This document shows positions 8,493 through 16,920 of a DNA stretch of 64,000 nucleotides, piece after piece. The first letter of the stretch is position 1. Each line of letters begins with the position of its first letter. Below the pieces are notes generated by a model, which worked only from the letters and a program-made list of their open reading frames with translations, was not told the DNA's origin and searched no databases. The position numbers and the translations under genes are program-made. The DNA lies in the NCBI RefSeq assembly GCF_039652435.2, contig NZ_CP190246.1:3720001-3784000 (forward strand), written 5' to 3'. This stretch comes from Niabella insulamsoli (GTDB taxonomy: Bacteria > Bacteroidota > Bacteroidia > Chitinophagales > Chitinophagaceae).

Positions 8493-9665
8493 TCAAAGTC
8501 TTTCAATGATACCGGCAATGCCCTGCCCGCCGCCTACGCATGCCGTTACCATTCCATATTTTTTATCCAACCGCTTGAGATCGCCTAACAACTGAACCGT
8601 AAGTTTGGTGCCAGTGCAGCCCAAAGGGTGGCCCAACGCAATAGCGCCACCGTTAATATTTACTTTGTCCGGATCGAGCTGCGCTTCCCTGATTACGGCG
8701 AGCGATTGCGACGCAAAGGCTTCGTTCAATTCTATCAAATCAATATCGTTCAAGGTTTTGCCCGCCTGCTTCAATGCTTTCGGAATCGCCGCCACAGGCC
8801 CGATGCCCATGATGCGCGGATCGACGCCGGCAACGGCCGAAGCAACAAGGCGGCCAATGGGTTGCAGCTGCAATTCGTTCATCATTTTTTCACTCATAAC
8901 GATCACGAAAGCCGCGCCATCACTGGTTTGGGATGCATTGCCTGCCGTTACGGTTCCTCCGGCGGCAAACACCGGTTTCAACTTGGAAAGCGCTTCCATT
9001 GAAGTGTCGGCTCTGGGCCCTTCGTCCGTATCAACCGTAAAGTTCCTTTGCTGCTTTTTTCCTTTTTCGTCAAGATAAATTTCTTTTACCTCGATTGGCA
9101 AAATGCCCTCTTTAAAATATCCTTTACTGATGGCTTCCATTGCTTTTTGATGAGAATTGTAGCTAAACTCGTCCTGCGCTTCGCGACTGACATTGAAATC
9201 CTTCGCCACCGCTTCCGCCGTCAAACCCATGTTTAAATAATAATCCGGCGCGTCGTTGGCAATATCAAATGAAGGAACAGTTTTCCAGCCGGAAGCAGGC
9301 ACCAAGCTCATACTTTCTGTGCCTCCGGCAATAATACAATCTGCCATTCCTGTGCGTATTTTGGCCGTAGCGATCGCTATCGTTTCTAAACCAGACGCGC
9401 AATAACGGTTGACAGTAACCCCGGGTGTTTCAATACCCAGCGCACGCGCCGCAATGATGCGCCCCACTTGCAAACCCTGTTCGGCTTCAGGCACCGCATT
9501 ACCGACGATAACGTCATCCACCCGGCTGGCTTCTAATTGCGGAATACTGGCCATCAACCCTTTAATGACTTCAATTGCCAAATCATCGGGCCGGTAAAAC
9601 CGAAACCCGCCGCGCTTGGCCTTTCCAACTGCTGTCCTGAACCCGGCTACAATATATGCTTCCAT
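8493..9665 (-). CDS. Acetyl-CoA C-acyltransferase (thiolase)
   Basis: This 390-residue thiolase cleaves 3-ketoacyl-CoA, or condenses two acyl-CoAs. All catalytic elements are visible: nucleophilic Cys89 in NRYCASGLET, the NEAFASQ loop, the GHPLGCTGT histidine motif, and the second Cys in TACVGGGQG near the C-terminus. It most resembles the FadA/FadI beta-oxidation type, but FadB-like partners are not adjacent, so a biosynthetic acetoacetyl-CoA thiolase role cannot be excluded. It is divergent from pyrD. Confidence 0.94.
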   Translation of the reverse strand: MEAYIVAGFRTAVGKAKRGGFRFYRPDDLAIEVIKGLMASIPQLEASRVDDVIVGNAVPEAEQGLQVGRIIAARALGIETPGVTVNRYCASGLETIAIATAKIRTGMADCIIAGGTESMSLVPASGWKTVPSFDIANDAPDYYLNMGLTAEAVAKDFNVSREAQDEFSYNSHQKAMEAISKGYFKEGILPIEVKEIYLDEKGKKQQRNFTVDTDEGPRADTSMEALSKLKPVFAAGGTVTAGNASQTSDGAAFVIVMSEKMMNELQLQPIGRLVASAVAGVDPRIMGIGPVAAIPKALKQAGKTLNDIDLIELNEAFASQSLAVIREAQLDPDKVNINGGAIALGHPLGCTGTKLTVQLLGDLKRLDKKYGMVTACVGGGQGIAGIIERL

Positions 9666-9825
9666 AAAAAAATTTTATAAAAGTTGCATCAACAACTATG
9701 TATTCCAAATTTAAGCAAATTCTCCGGCGGCCGATCACGCCGCTGATTGATTTGAGATAAGTTTTCTCCTTAACAAAGGCGCTCACATTTCTTATATAGA
9801 TTTCAAACAAATCTTTAAATGACGG

Positions 9826-9833
9826 TATATTTG
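9826..9833 (+). promoter_or_regulatory. -7 element of pyrD, 6 nt from the start codon
   Basis: TATATTTG is an exact TAnnTTTG match, followed by CGCCTG-ATG. The predicted start site is about 4 nt before the ATG at 9840, so the mRNA is nearly leaderless. This also argues against the longer frame beginning at 9819. Confidence 0.55.
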
Positions 9834-9839
9834 CGCCTG

Positions 9840-10883
9840 ATGTACGCTTTACTTAGAAAATTATACTTTTTATTCCCTCCTGAACGCGCTCATTATATGG
9901 CGATGCATCAGTTGGGTATGCTCACTAAAACCGCCCTTGGCAAAAAGATGGTGAGTAGTTTTGCTGCGCCTGACCAGGTTTTGGAAACACGGTTCCTGAA
10001 TATGTTATTGAAAAATCCGGTTGGGCTTGGCGCCGGGTTTGACAAAAACGCCATGTTTCTGAACCAATTAGAAGCGCTGGGTTTTGGGTTTGTTGAAATT
10101 GGAACCGTGACGCCGCTGGCGCAGGAAGGCAATCCGCAACCGCGTCTTTTCCGTTTGCCCGCCGACAACGCACTTATCAACCGAATGGGTTTCAACAATG
10201 AGGGCGCCGATGCGGTGGCTGAAAGATTAAAAAAATGGCGTGAGCAAAAGGCGGGCAGCCGCGAAAAATATCCCTTGATTATTGGAGGAAATATTGGTAA
10301 AAATAAAGTGACGCCCAACGAAGATGCCTGGAAGGATTACGCCATCTGTTTTAACAAATTGCATCATTTTGTAGATTACTTTGTGGTGAATGTGAGCAGC
10401 CCCAATACGCCCGGTTTGCGCGAGCTGCAGGAGAAAGAGTCGTTAAGAAAGATTATCTGGAACCTGGCCATGATCAATAATGGAAAGGCACAGGCAAAAC
10501 CCATTCTTTTAAAAATTGCTCCGGACCTGACCCGGTCGCAGATAGATGATGTCATTACCTTAGCTGCGGAAGTGAAGCTGGATGGCCTGGTGATCAGCAA
10601 CACGACGATTGATCGCAGCGGATTGAAAACGCCTGTTGCAGAACAGGAAAAAATCGGAGCCGGCGGTTTGAGCGGCAGGCCGGTTCGCGCACGAAGCACA
10701 GATATTATTGAATATGTAAACAAACAAACCGGCGGCAGCCTACCCATCATTGGCTCGGGCGGCATTTTTACCGGCCGCGATGCAAAGGAAAAAATGGCTG
10801 CAGGCGCTTCTTTGGTTCAGGTTTGGACCGGCTTTATCTATGAAGGGCCGGGCATTGTAAAACAAATTTGTCAATCACTATAG
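9840..10883 (+). CDS. pyrD: Dihydroorotate dehydrogenase, quinone type (class 2)
   Basis: PyrD oxidises dihydroorotate to orotate with FMN and passes electrons to the quinone pool. I chose ATG 9840 (347 aa, MYALLRKLYFLFPPERAH), which matches the class 2 N-terminus that forms the membrane-contacting helices. Motifs are NPVGLGAGFDKNA, NRMGFNNEG, the catalytic loop NVSSPNTPGLR (with Ser as the class 2 base), LLKIAPDLT, SNTTIDR, the phosphate-binding SGGIFTGRDA and VQVWTGFIYEGP. It probably shares its transcript with the TerC gene 7 nt downstream. Confidence 0.97.
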   Translation: MYALLRKLYFLFPPERAHYMAMHQLGMLTKTALGKKMVSSFAAPDQVLETRFLNMLLKNPVGLGAGFDKNAMFLNQLEALGFGFVEIGTVTPLAQEGNPQPRLFRLPADNALINRMGFNNEGADAVAERLKKWREQKAGSREKYPLIIGGNIGKNKVTPNEDAWKDYAICFNKLHHFVDYFVVNVSSPNTPGLRELQEKESLRKIIWNLAMINNGKAQAKPILLKIAPDLTRSQIDDVITLAAEVKLDGLVISNTTIDRSGLKTPVAEQEKIGAGGLSGRPVRARSTDIIEYVNKQTGGSLPIIGSGGIFTGRDAKEKMAAGASLVQVWTGFIYEGPGIVKQICQSL

Positions 10884-10890
10884 TTATAAA

Positions 10891-11700
10891 ATGGATTTAT
10901 TATTTATATCAGGTTCTGAACTGTTTACCTTCGAATCATTGATTAGCTTTATCATCCTCGTCGTGCTCGAAGTAGTGCTGGGCATCGATAATGTAATCTT
11001 TGTAAGCATCATTTTAAACAGGTTGCCGGAGAACCTGCAAAAGAAAGCCCGCCGCACGTGGATGGTTACCGGTATCCTTAGCCGCTGCCTGTTGCTCGGC
11101 GCGCTCAGCTGGCTGCTGGCGCAAAAGGGAAAATATATTATCCCGGAGAGCTGGTTTGGCAAAGGGTTCGACCTGGCGAGCATTGTGATGTTGGTTGGGG
11201 GATTGTTCCTGATTTATAAATCGGTAAAAGAAATTCATCATAAACTGGAAGGTGAAGATCCGAACGAAAATGCGCAAAACAAAAAGAAGCTCAGCTTTGG
11301 ACAGGCCATTCTTCAAATCCTCATCATTGATGCCGTATTTTCTTTTGACAGTGTTATCACCGCAGGTGGTACTGCCAAACATCTCGAGATTATGATCGCC
11401 GCTGTTGTAGTAGCCATGATTGTTATGTTCACTTTCAGCCCGAAAATTGCAGCCTTTATTCAGAAGCACCCTACCTTAAAAATGTTAGCGCTCTCCTTCC
11501 TGGTAATGATAGGTGTAAGTTTAATAGTAGAAGGATGGAACTCCGATATGGCGCATGAACTTCATCTCAAAAACTATATTTACTTCGCAATGGCTTTTTC
11601 GTTTATTGTCGAAATTCTAAATATGGCTATGCGCAAAAGAGCGGGCAAAGTAGTGAAATTAAACGCCCCTTCCCTGGATAACGAGGGGCCTCAAAAATAA
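10891..11700 (+). CDS. TerC family integral membrane protein
   Basis: This 269-residue protein has about seven hydrophobic helices. The family signature acidic residues lie in membrane segments: LEVVLGIDNVIF near the start and DAVFSFDSVITAGG in the middle. TerC-family proteins are linked to tellurite resistance and, for several members, to export of manganese or other metals from the cytoplasm or during secretion. Which applies here is not shown by the sequence. It follows pyrD by 7 nt and ends before a strong hairpin at 11754-11777. Confidence 0.9.
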   Translation: MDLLFISGSELFTFESLISFIILVVLEVVLGIDNVIFVSIILNRLPENLQKKARRTWMVTGILSRCLLLGALSWLLAQKGKYIIPESWFGKGFDLASIVMLVGGLFLIYKSVKEIHHKLEGEDPNENAQNKKKLSFGQAILQILIIDAVFSFDSVITAGGTAKHLEIMIAAVVVAMIVMFTFSPKIAAFIQKHPTLKMLALSFLVMIGVSLIVEGWNSDMAHELHLKNYIYFAMAFSFIVEILNMAMRKRAGKVVKLNAPSLDNEGPQK

Positions 11701-11753
11701 GGCGTCCTGAACCGTCCTGCTCTGGTTCTAAAATCATTTAAATCTTTTCATAT

Positions 11754-11777
11754 AAAGCGGCCGCCACCGGCCGCTTT
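11754..11777 (+). terminator. Terminator hairpin after the pyrD-terC unit
   Basis: A perfect 10-bp stem (AAAGCGGCCG / CGGCCGCTTT) closes a 4-nt loop. The T-tract is short. It lies 53 nt after the TerC stop codon. Confidence 0.75.
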
Positions 11778-11932
11778 CGCAGTTCTACAATACTTTACAA
11801 TTAATTTTATAATGTAATCAACTTTCCATCAACACCAAACCATCACCTTATTTTAATTAGGCTTAAATATGAAAAACTCTATATATATTTACCTGAATTT
11901 GTTCGCCCTTAGTAAAGCTCCAAAACTCGTTT

Positions 11933-14146
11933 ATGAGCCATCAATCAATCCTTCAGTGCCATACAGAGCCCATCCATATTTCAGGAAAAATTCAAAATCG
12001 AGGTTTTTTAATAGGTATTGAAAAAGACCAGGAAACTATTTCTCAAATCAGTGAAAACCTCAACGATTTCTTACCAATAGATGCTGGTGCTGTTTTAGGC
12101 CAACCTTGCCATATTTTAGATTCTTACGTCGAGGGCTCCGATTTCTTATTTTCAACTTATGTGAAAGAAATCAAAAACGGCATAAAAGGCCAAAACAATG
12201 TTTACCCCATCATCAATTGCAATGGAATAGATTATTATCTAATCGATTCATATAGCGGCAATTTTTTAATTTTTGAAACGGAACCTGTACTCCAGGCTGG
12301 GGATGTATCGAGCAAAATTTTCGAGATTGTCGACACGGTCATCGGCCAAAATTCCATTTCAGATATCATGGACGCGGCCGTCTCCGAGATCAAGCAGCTC
12401 ATAGGTTTTGAACGTGTTATGGTTTACCAGTTCAACCCTGATGGAAGCGGCCAGGTGGTTGCCGAAGCAGTTGACACGTCGTTGGAACCTTTCATGGGTT
12501 TACGGTATCCCGAAACTGATATACCAAGGCAAGCGCGGGAGCTATACAAAAAAAACCATATCCGTCTGATTCATGAAGCTGGAAGCGCCACCGCTTCTAT
12601 TCTTTCTGTAAAACCCGCTCCTATCGATCAAACTTTTACGGTGCTGCGTGCAGTGTCGCCCATCCATATCGAATATCTCAAAAACATGAAGGTTGTGTCA
12701 AGCTACAGCGTATCGATCATGGACGACAATTCGCTCTGGGGGCTGATTTCCTGCCATCACAGCACACCAAAAATTATTGACTTTAAGATCCGGCAGGCAA
12801 CGCTGCTGATTTCAAAAGTGATGATTTCGCGCATCTCAGAAAAGTTGAAAGACCTGTCCAAAAATGCAGAGCGAAAATTTGCAGCCTGCTACTCCAGATT
12901 ACAGGAATTTATTATTCAGGAAAACAACTTAAAATCAAGTCTCAGTAAGGGCATACAAGATCTTTGTTTAAGCGCAAAGGCATCTGGGTTCGCCATGCTT
13001 TTTGAGGGCCAGCTCTACCATTCGGGGCAGGTGCCTGATCGGGAGCAAATTTTATCTATTATTGAATGGCATCAGGCGCAGCCAAACCGCGGCCTTTTTT
13101 ATACGCAGGAATTTTGGAAAGAAGAGCCTAAAGCGCTTGACTATTATAAAAAGGCCAGCGGTATCTTAATTGCTCCCATCTCGATTGAAAACACCTATTT
13201 AATCTGGTTCAAAAAAGAACACCGTTATGTGATTCAATGGGCAGGAAACCCCAACGATAAGGAGACGGTCCCCGTGAAAGAAGATGGACAAATGCGACGC
13301 TACCTGCCCAGAAAGTCTTTTGCTGTATGGCGTGAAAGTGTGACTAAACAATCAGAAGCGTGGACAAGTGAAGAAATTGCATCGGCGCAACGCGTTGTAA
13401 GCCTTATTGAATCATCATTCGAGAAAGAAACCCGGCAGATTATGGACTACCGTGGTAAATTGAACCGCATTACAAAAGACCTCGAATTTTTCAGCTATAC
13501 TGTTTCCCACGATCTTAAAACACCGCTAACGGTTATCCGGTCCTACGCTCAATTATTGATGATGGCCGGCGACTCCATGAGCCCTAAAGAAAAAGAGATT
13601 ACGAAAAAAATCATGACTGGCGTTGATAAGATGTCTGACATGATTTCGGGCGTGAATCAACTGACAAGAATTAATAAAAATGAAATTGCCTTTCGCGAAG
13701 TTGAAGTGTCAACTTTAATTACGGACATCATCAGCGACCACACCATTGCACATGAATATTACAAAACGAAAATAGAAATTGGCGCCACACCTCCCATTTT
13801 GGGCGACAGCCAGCTGCTTTATCATTGCTTTTCTAATATCATTGGAAACGCTTTAAAGTATAGTTCCAAAGTGAGCCAGCCTAAAGTGACGATCAGTGGC
13901 GTGAAAAAGGATCGCTACGTTTGCTATAAAATACATGACAATGGTATTGGTATTCCGCCGGAAGACCACGCGCATATTTTCGACCTGTTTAACCGATGCC
14001 ACAATGCGAGCGATTTTGAAGGTTCCGGTATCGGGCTACCTATTGTTCAGACAATTCTCGAAAAGCACAAAGGCTTCATTTGGTGCATCAGCAACCTCGG
14101 AGAAGGCACAGCTTTTTATCTCGTCTTCCAAAATAAAATGATATAA
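11933..14146 (+). CDS. bphP: Bacteriophytochrome sensor histidine kinase
   Basis: This 737-residue protein has the PAS-GAF-PHY photosensory core followed by a histidine kinase. Cys9 in the segment C-HTEPIHISGKIQ aligns with the biliverdin-attachment Cys of bacteriophytochromes. In the GAF domain, RYPETDIPRQARELY corresponds to the PASDIP chromophore motif, and SPIHIEYLKNM and GLISCHH carry the chromophore-pocket histidines. The kinase part has H526 in FSYTVSHDLKTPL, an N-box (NIIGNALKYSS), DNGIGIPPED and SGIGLPIV. No HAMP or receiver domain is attached. The stop codon abuts the heme oxygenase start, so light sensing and chromophore synthesis are co-expressed. No response regulator is adjacent. 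Confidence 0.95.
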   Translation: MSHQSILQCHTEPIHISGKIQNRGFLIGIEKDQETISQISENLNDFLPIDAGAVLGQPCHILDSYVEGSDFLFSTYVKEIKNGIKGQNNVYPIINCNGIDYYLIDSYSGNFLIFETEPVLQAGDVSSKIFEIVDTVIGQNSISDIMDAAVSEIKQLIGFERVMVYQFNPDGSGQVVAEAVDTSLEPFMGLRYPETDIPRQARELYKKNHIRLIHEAGSATASILSVKPAPIDQTFTVLRAVSPIHIEYLKNMKVVSSYSVSIMDDNSLWGLISCHHSTPKIIDFKIRQATLLISKVMISRISEKLKDLSKNAERKFAACYSRLQEFIIQENNLKSSLSKGIQDLCLSAKASGFAMLFEGQLYHSGQVPDREQILSIIEWHQAQPNRGLFYTQEFWKEEPKALDYYKKASGILIAPISIENTYLIWFKKEHRYVIQWAGNPNDKETVPVKEDGQMRRYLPRKSFAVWRESVTKQSEAWTSEEIASAQRVVSLIESSFEKETRQIMDYRGKLNRITKDLEFFSYTVSHDLKTPLTVIRSYAQLLMMAGDSMSPKEKEITKKIMTGVDKMSDMISGVNQLTRINKNEIAFREVEVSTLITDIISDHTIAHEYYKTKIEIGATPPILGDSQLLYHCFSNIIGNALKYSSKVSQPKVTISGVKKDRYVCYKIHDNGIGIPPEDHAHIFDLFNRCHNASDFEGSGIGLPIVQTILEKHKGFIWCISNLGEGTAFYLVFQNKMI

Positions 14147-14728
14147 ATGCTGAGCGATATTCTAAAAAAAGAAACCGCTCCGCTACATGAAGCGCTGGAA
14201 AAAACCCTGTTCTCAAAAGATATTTTTTCAGGCGCTTTTGATCTTGAAAAATACCGGCTGGTACTCCACATAAATTTTGTCGTGCACGAAGTTTTAGAAC
14301 CGCAGCTCTTTGCGGCCCTCGGCCCACACGCGGCCCCGTTGTCACTGGCAGCAAGATCAAAATCGGAAGCGCTCCAAAAAGACATGCAACAGGCAGGACT
14401 TGATGTAAACATAGATCAAAACATGGTGCCGCCTGCGCCTCGTTTCGATACGCCGGCGCAGGCCTTGGGCGGCTTGTATGTTTTAGAAGGCGCCACTTTG
14501 GGCGGACGCGTCATCGTCAAGCACTTAAAGCAACAGGACATATTTTCAACAACACCTTTTTTTTACTATAACGTTTACGCCGCCGAAACGGGTACCTATT
14601 GGACATCTTTTTTAGATGTATTAAACCAAGCAAACGAAGCCCCGGACGAAGTGGTGACAGGGGCGCGAAAAATCTATCACTATTATCTCGAAGTGGCCGC
14701 TGCATTCATCGCTGCTACAAAAAACTAA
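14147..14728 (+). CDS. bphO: Biliverdin-producing heme oxygenase (BphO type)
   Basis: This 193-residue protein begins MLSDILKKETAPLHEALEK, where His14 in the TxxxH setting is the expected proximal heme ligand. GGLYVLEGATLGGRVI is the distal-helix glycine region of bacterial heme oxygenases. It opens heme to biliverdin, CO and iron. The ATG directly follows the phytochrome stop codon with no gap, so translational coupling is likely and its biliverdin most plausibly loads the phytochrome. A general heme-iron role is possible but less supported, since no heme uptake genes are near. Confidence 0.93.
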   Translation: MLSDILKKETAPLHEALEKTLFSKDIFSGAFDLEKYRLVLHINFVVHEVLEPQLFAALGPHAAPLSLAARSKSEALQKDMQQAGLDVNIDQNMVPPAPRFDTPAQALGGLYVLEGATLGGRVIVKHLKQQDIFSTTPFFYYNVYAAETGTYWTSFLDVLNQANEAPDEVVTGARKIYHYYLEVAAAFIAATKN

Positions 14729-14763
14729 TCGCTGCCGCATTCTGTCTATATCTATTCAAGCTG

Positions 14764-14771
14764 TACTTTTG
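14764..14771 (+). promoter_or_regulatory. -7 element of the dCMP deaminase gene
   Basis: TACTTTTG matches TAnnTTTG exactly and lies 13 nt before the ATG at 14785. The predicted leader is about 11 nt. No clear -33 box was found. Confidence 0.45.
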
Positions 14772-14784
14772 GGAAAAAGAACTC

Positions 14785-15282
14785 ATGAGCAAAAGAGAAG
14801 ATTATATTACATGGGATGAATATTTTATGGGCGTGGCGCTCCTTTCCGGCAAAAGAAGCAAAGACCCTTCCACGCAGGTAGGTGCCTGCATTGTAAACAA
14901 TCTTAATAAAATTGTGGGAACGGGCTACAACGGCCTGCCAATCGGTTGCAGCGATGATGATTTTCCGTGGCAAAAACGGGGCGAATTTCTCGATACCAAG
15001 TATCCTTATGTGTGCCATGCGGAACTGAACGCTATTTTGAATAATATTGGGATGAGCCTTCAGGGTTGCAAAATATATACCGCGCTTTTTCCCTGCAATG
15101 AGTGCACCAAAGCCATCATACAGGCAGGTATTACCGAAGTGGTTTATCTGTCAGACAAACATGCCTATAAAGAAAGTTTTATCGCTTCGAGAAAGATGTT
15201 GGAAACAGCGGGCGTCAGCATGCGAAAAGTGAAGACCCGGGCCCAACACATTTTGCTTTCCTTTGATGAGAAAGACGTGTAG
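14785..15282 (+). CDS. dCMP deaminase family protein (ComEB-like)
   Basis: I chose ATG 14785 (165 aa, MSKREDYITWDEYFMG), which follows a good -7 element. The longer frame from 14599 overlaps heme oxygenase and has no family resemblance. The zinc site is complete: His78-Ala-Glu80 (YVCHAELNAIL) and PC-x2-C (Cys104, Cys107 in FPCNECTK). GTGYNGLPIGCSDD is the typical substrate-side motif. The expected reaction is dCMP to dUMP, feeding dTMP synthesis. It ends 3 nt from the convergent nagA gene. Confidence 0.93.
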   Translation: MSKREDYITWDEYFMGVALLSGKRSKDPSTQVGACIVNNLNKIVGTGYNGLPIGCSDDDFPWQKRGEFLDTKYPYVCHAELNAILNNIGMSLQGCKIYTALFPCNECTKAIIQAGITEVVYLSDKHAYKESFIASRKMLETAGVSMRKVKTRAQHILLSFDEKDV

Positions 15283-15285
15283 CTT

Positions 15286-16398
15286 TTAGCAAATCAAACA
15301 AGATACTTCCTGAAATGCATCATCAAAAAGTGTAAACATTGCGGGATAGCCGGGTTCGATAAACCCGATTTGCTGATCCATGCGAATAGCCCTGGCAACG
15401 CGGCTTGTACTCATTTCCACCGCTTCCTGCAGCGACGCGCCCAAATGAAGCATGGCGTTTCGAATGGCATCGGGCATGGAGATCGCAGCGCCTCCAAGAT
15501 TGCCATTCTTATCCCGGTAAAATCCATCAACCAGCTCAATACTCAAATTGTCCCAATCAAACTTTTGTTTTTTTCTACCCAGAAAAGCTGCGTCCGAAAG
15601 CAAAATCAATTTATCCTTCTTTTGCCGGTAAGCAACGCGGGCTGCGGCGTAATGACAATGGCCTCCATCCAGAATCAGGGGTGCATAAACTTCCTCGTTA
15701 TCAAAGACAGCGCCTACCAGGCCACACTCCCGATGCCCCATTTGATTCATGGCGTTATAAAGATGCGTCACCAGGCGCATTCCCTTAGAGAAAAAATACT
15801 GCGCTTGTTCATAGTTCACATCAGTATGCCCGATGGAGATATTGATGCCCGAACCTAATACCATAGCAAGCTGACGGTCCGTAAAAACTTCAGGCGCGAT
15901 GGTCATTATTTTGATAACACCCTTGCCGCGATCGATGATTTCTTTCAATTCTTCATCCGTAGGCTTTCTTATCACCTGCGCCGGATGAGCGCCGCGCTTT
16001 AGCACGTTGATAAACGGTCCTTCGAGATGCATGCCCAGAACACCCGGCTGAACCTGCATAAATTCCCTTACAACATCGATAGCCTTGAGAATGGTTTTAA
16101 AGTCAGAAGATATAAGGGTAGGCAATATAAATCCTGTTCCGTGATCTACACTCGCCTGATACATATCCTGCAATGCCGCAGCCGAAAGTTCCTTTGAAAA
16201 ATACAGGTCATAGCCGCCATTTGGCTGAATATCGATAAGCGCCGGCGCAATATTTTTGCCTTTTACATCAATAACTTTTGCGCCTGCCGGAACCGCGCGG
16301 CCAATTTCTAAAATGCTACCATTTTTAATAATGATATGCGCATCGCGCCGCACCGACTCGCCCGTATAAATAACAGCATTGCTAATTGCATGAAGCAT
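15286..16398 (-). CDS. nagA: N-acetylglucosamine-6-phosphate deacetylase
   Basis: NagA deacetylates GlcNAc-6-P to GlcN-6-P during amino-sugar or peptidoglycan recycling. I chose the ATG at 16398 (370 aa, MLHAISNAVIYTGE) because a complete promoter ends 5 nt before it; the open frame extends 13 codons further but would cover that promoter. Motifs are HLEGPFIN and RGAHP (metal site Glu), GHTDVNYEQA, THLYNAM, GLVGAVFDNEE, LDGGHCH and the catalytic Asp in LLSDAAFLG. No nagB or transporter is adjacent. Confidence 0.94.
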   Translation of the reverse strand: MLHAISNAVIYTGESVRRDAHIIIKNGSILEIGRAVPAGAKVIDVKGKNIAPALIDIQPNGGYDLYFSKELSAAALQDMYQASVDHGTGFILPTLISSDFKTILKAIDVVREFMQVQPGVLGMHLEGPFINVLKRGAHPAQVIRKPTDEELKEIIDRGKGVIKIMTIAPEVFTDRQLAMVLGSGINISIGHTDVNYEQAQYFFSKGMRLVTHLYNAMNQMGHRECGLVGAVFDNEEVYAPLILDGGHCHYAAARVAYRQKKDKLILLSDAAFLGRKKQKFDWDNLSIELVDGFYRDKNGNLGGAAISMPDAIRNAMLHLGASLQEAVEMSTSRVARAIRMDQQIGFIEPGYPAMFTLFDDAFQEVSCLIC

Positions 16399-16403
16399 AC
16401 TTA

Positions 16404-16433
16404 CAAATATAAATTTGATTAGGTTAAAACAAA
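16404..16433 (-). promoter_or_regulatory. Promoter of nagA with both consensus boxes
   Basis: On the minus strand TTTG (16433-16430), an 18-nt spacer and TATATTTG (16411-16404) match the Bacteroidota consensus exactly. Only TAAGT separates the -7 box from the ATG, so the predicted transcript is nearly leaderless. Confidence 0.7.
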
Positions 16434-16506
16434 CCAAAACATCGCGCCATGCAAGCCGTCCATAAGTATAATTCTTTATTTTTACAATAGAAACCTAAAC
16501 ACCTTT

Positions 16507-16920
16507 ATGAAAAAAAGATTGATTCAAATTGCCAGTATTTTTTCCTTCATCTGTTTAATAAGCCTGTTTTTGGCCTACCGAAGCGGAAAGTTTGACTATC
16601 TCTTGTTTGCGGATGAGCATGCTTTACAAAGCAGCCCTAACGGAGCGCCGGTAACATCGCCCGCGCCCATGAAAAACGAATCGCCAAAAAAAATGTTGTT
16701 GCCATCTTCTAAATCCATGGTCGTGGCAGGGCCAACTTTTCTGCAAAAAGATTCTTTCACAAAACCTGCTATCGACGCCTCGCTTCGATCTCGAAAATAT
16801 CCTGTCAGAAAGAAAAAGCCTGTCAATCGTTCACTTAGGCAGGCCGATCAGCTTCGGTTAAGTAGTTCAAAATCCATCCTGATAGTCACACCCAACGATT
16901 CAGCTAAAAAAAGAAATTGA
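16507..16920 (+). CDS. Small membrane-anchored protein of unknown function
   Basis: I do not recognise this 137-residue protein. It has one N-terminal hydrophobic helix (about 6-24, after MKKRL), then a low-complexity Ser/Pro/Lys-rich region with many basic residues (SRKYPVRKKKPVNRSLR) and no cysteine in the soluble part. Its stop codon TGA overlaps the ATG of the desaturase-family gene by one base (TGATG), so the two are translationally coupled and probably functionally linked. It could be a signal-anchored periplasmic protein. The coding call rests on the coupling and the N-terminal signal. Confidence 0.65.
   Translation: MKKRLIQIASIFSFICLISLFLAYRSGKFDYLLFADEHALQSSPNGAPVTSPAPMKNESPKKMLLPSSKSMVVAGPTFLQKDSFTKPAIDASLRSRKYPVRKKKPVNRSLRQADQLRLSSSKSILIVTPNDSAKKRN

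Noticed and set aside
8605..9078. Open frame of 157 codons on the plus strand
   Set aside because: Lies inside the thiolase gene on the opposite strand and has no promoter or family-like motif.
11868..11932. Leader peptide in front of the phytochrome gene
   Set aside because: An ATG at about 11869 opens a frame that overlaps the phytochrome start out of frame; no ribosome site or attenuator structure supports it.
14599..14784. Longer start for the dCMP deaminase
   Set aside because: It overlaps heme oxygenase and would include the -7 box; the family N-terminus begins at 14785.
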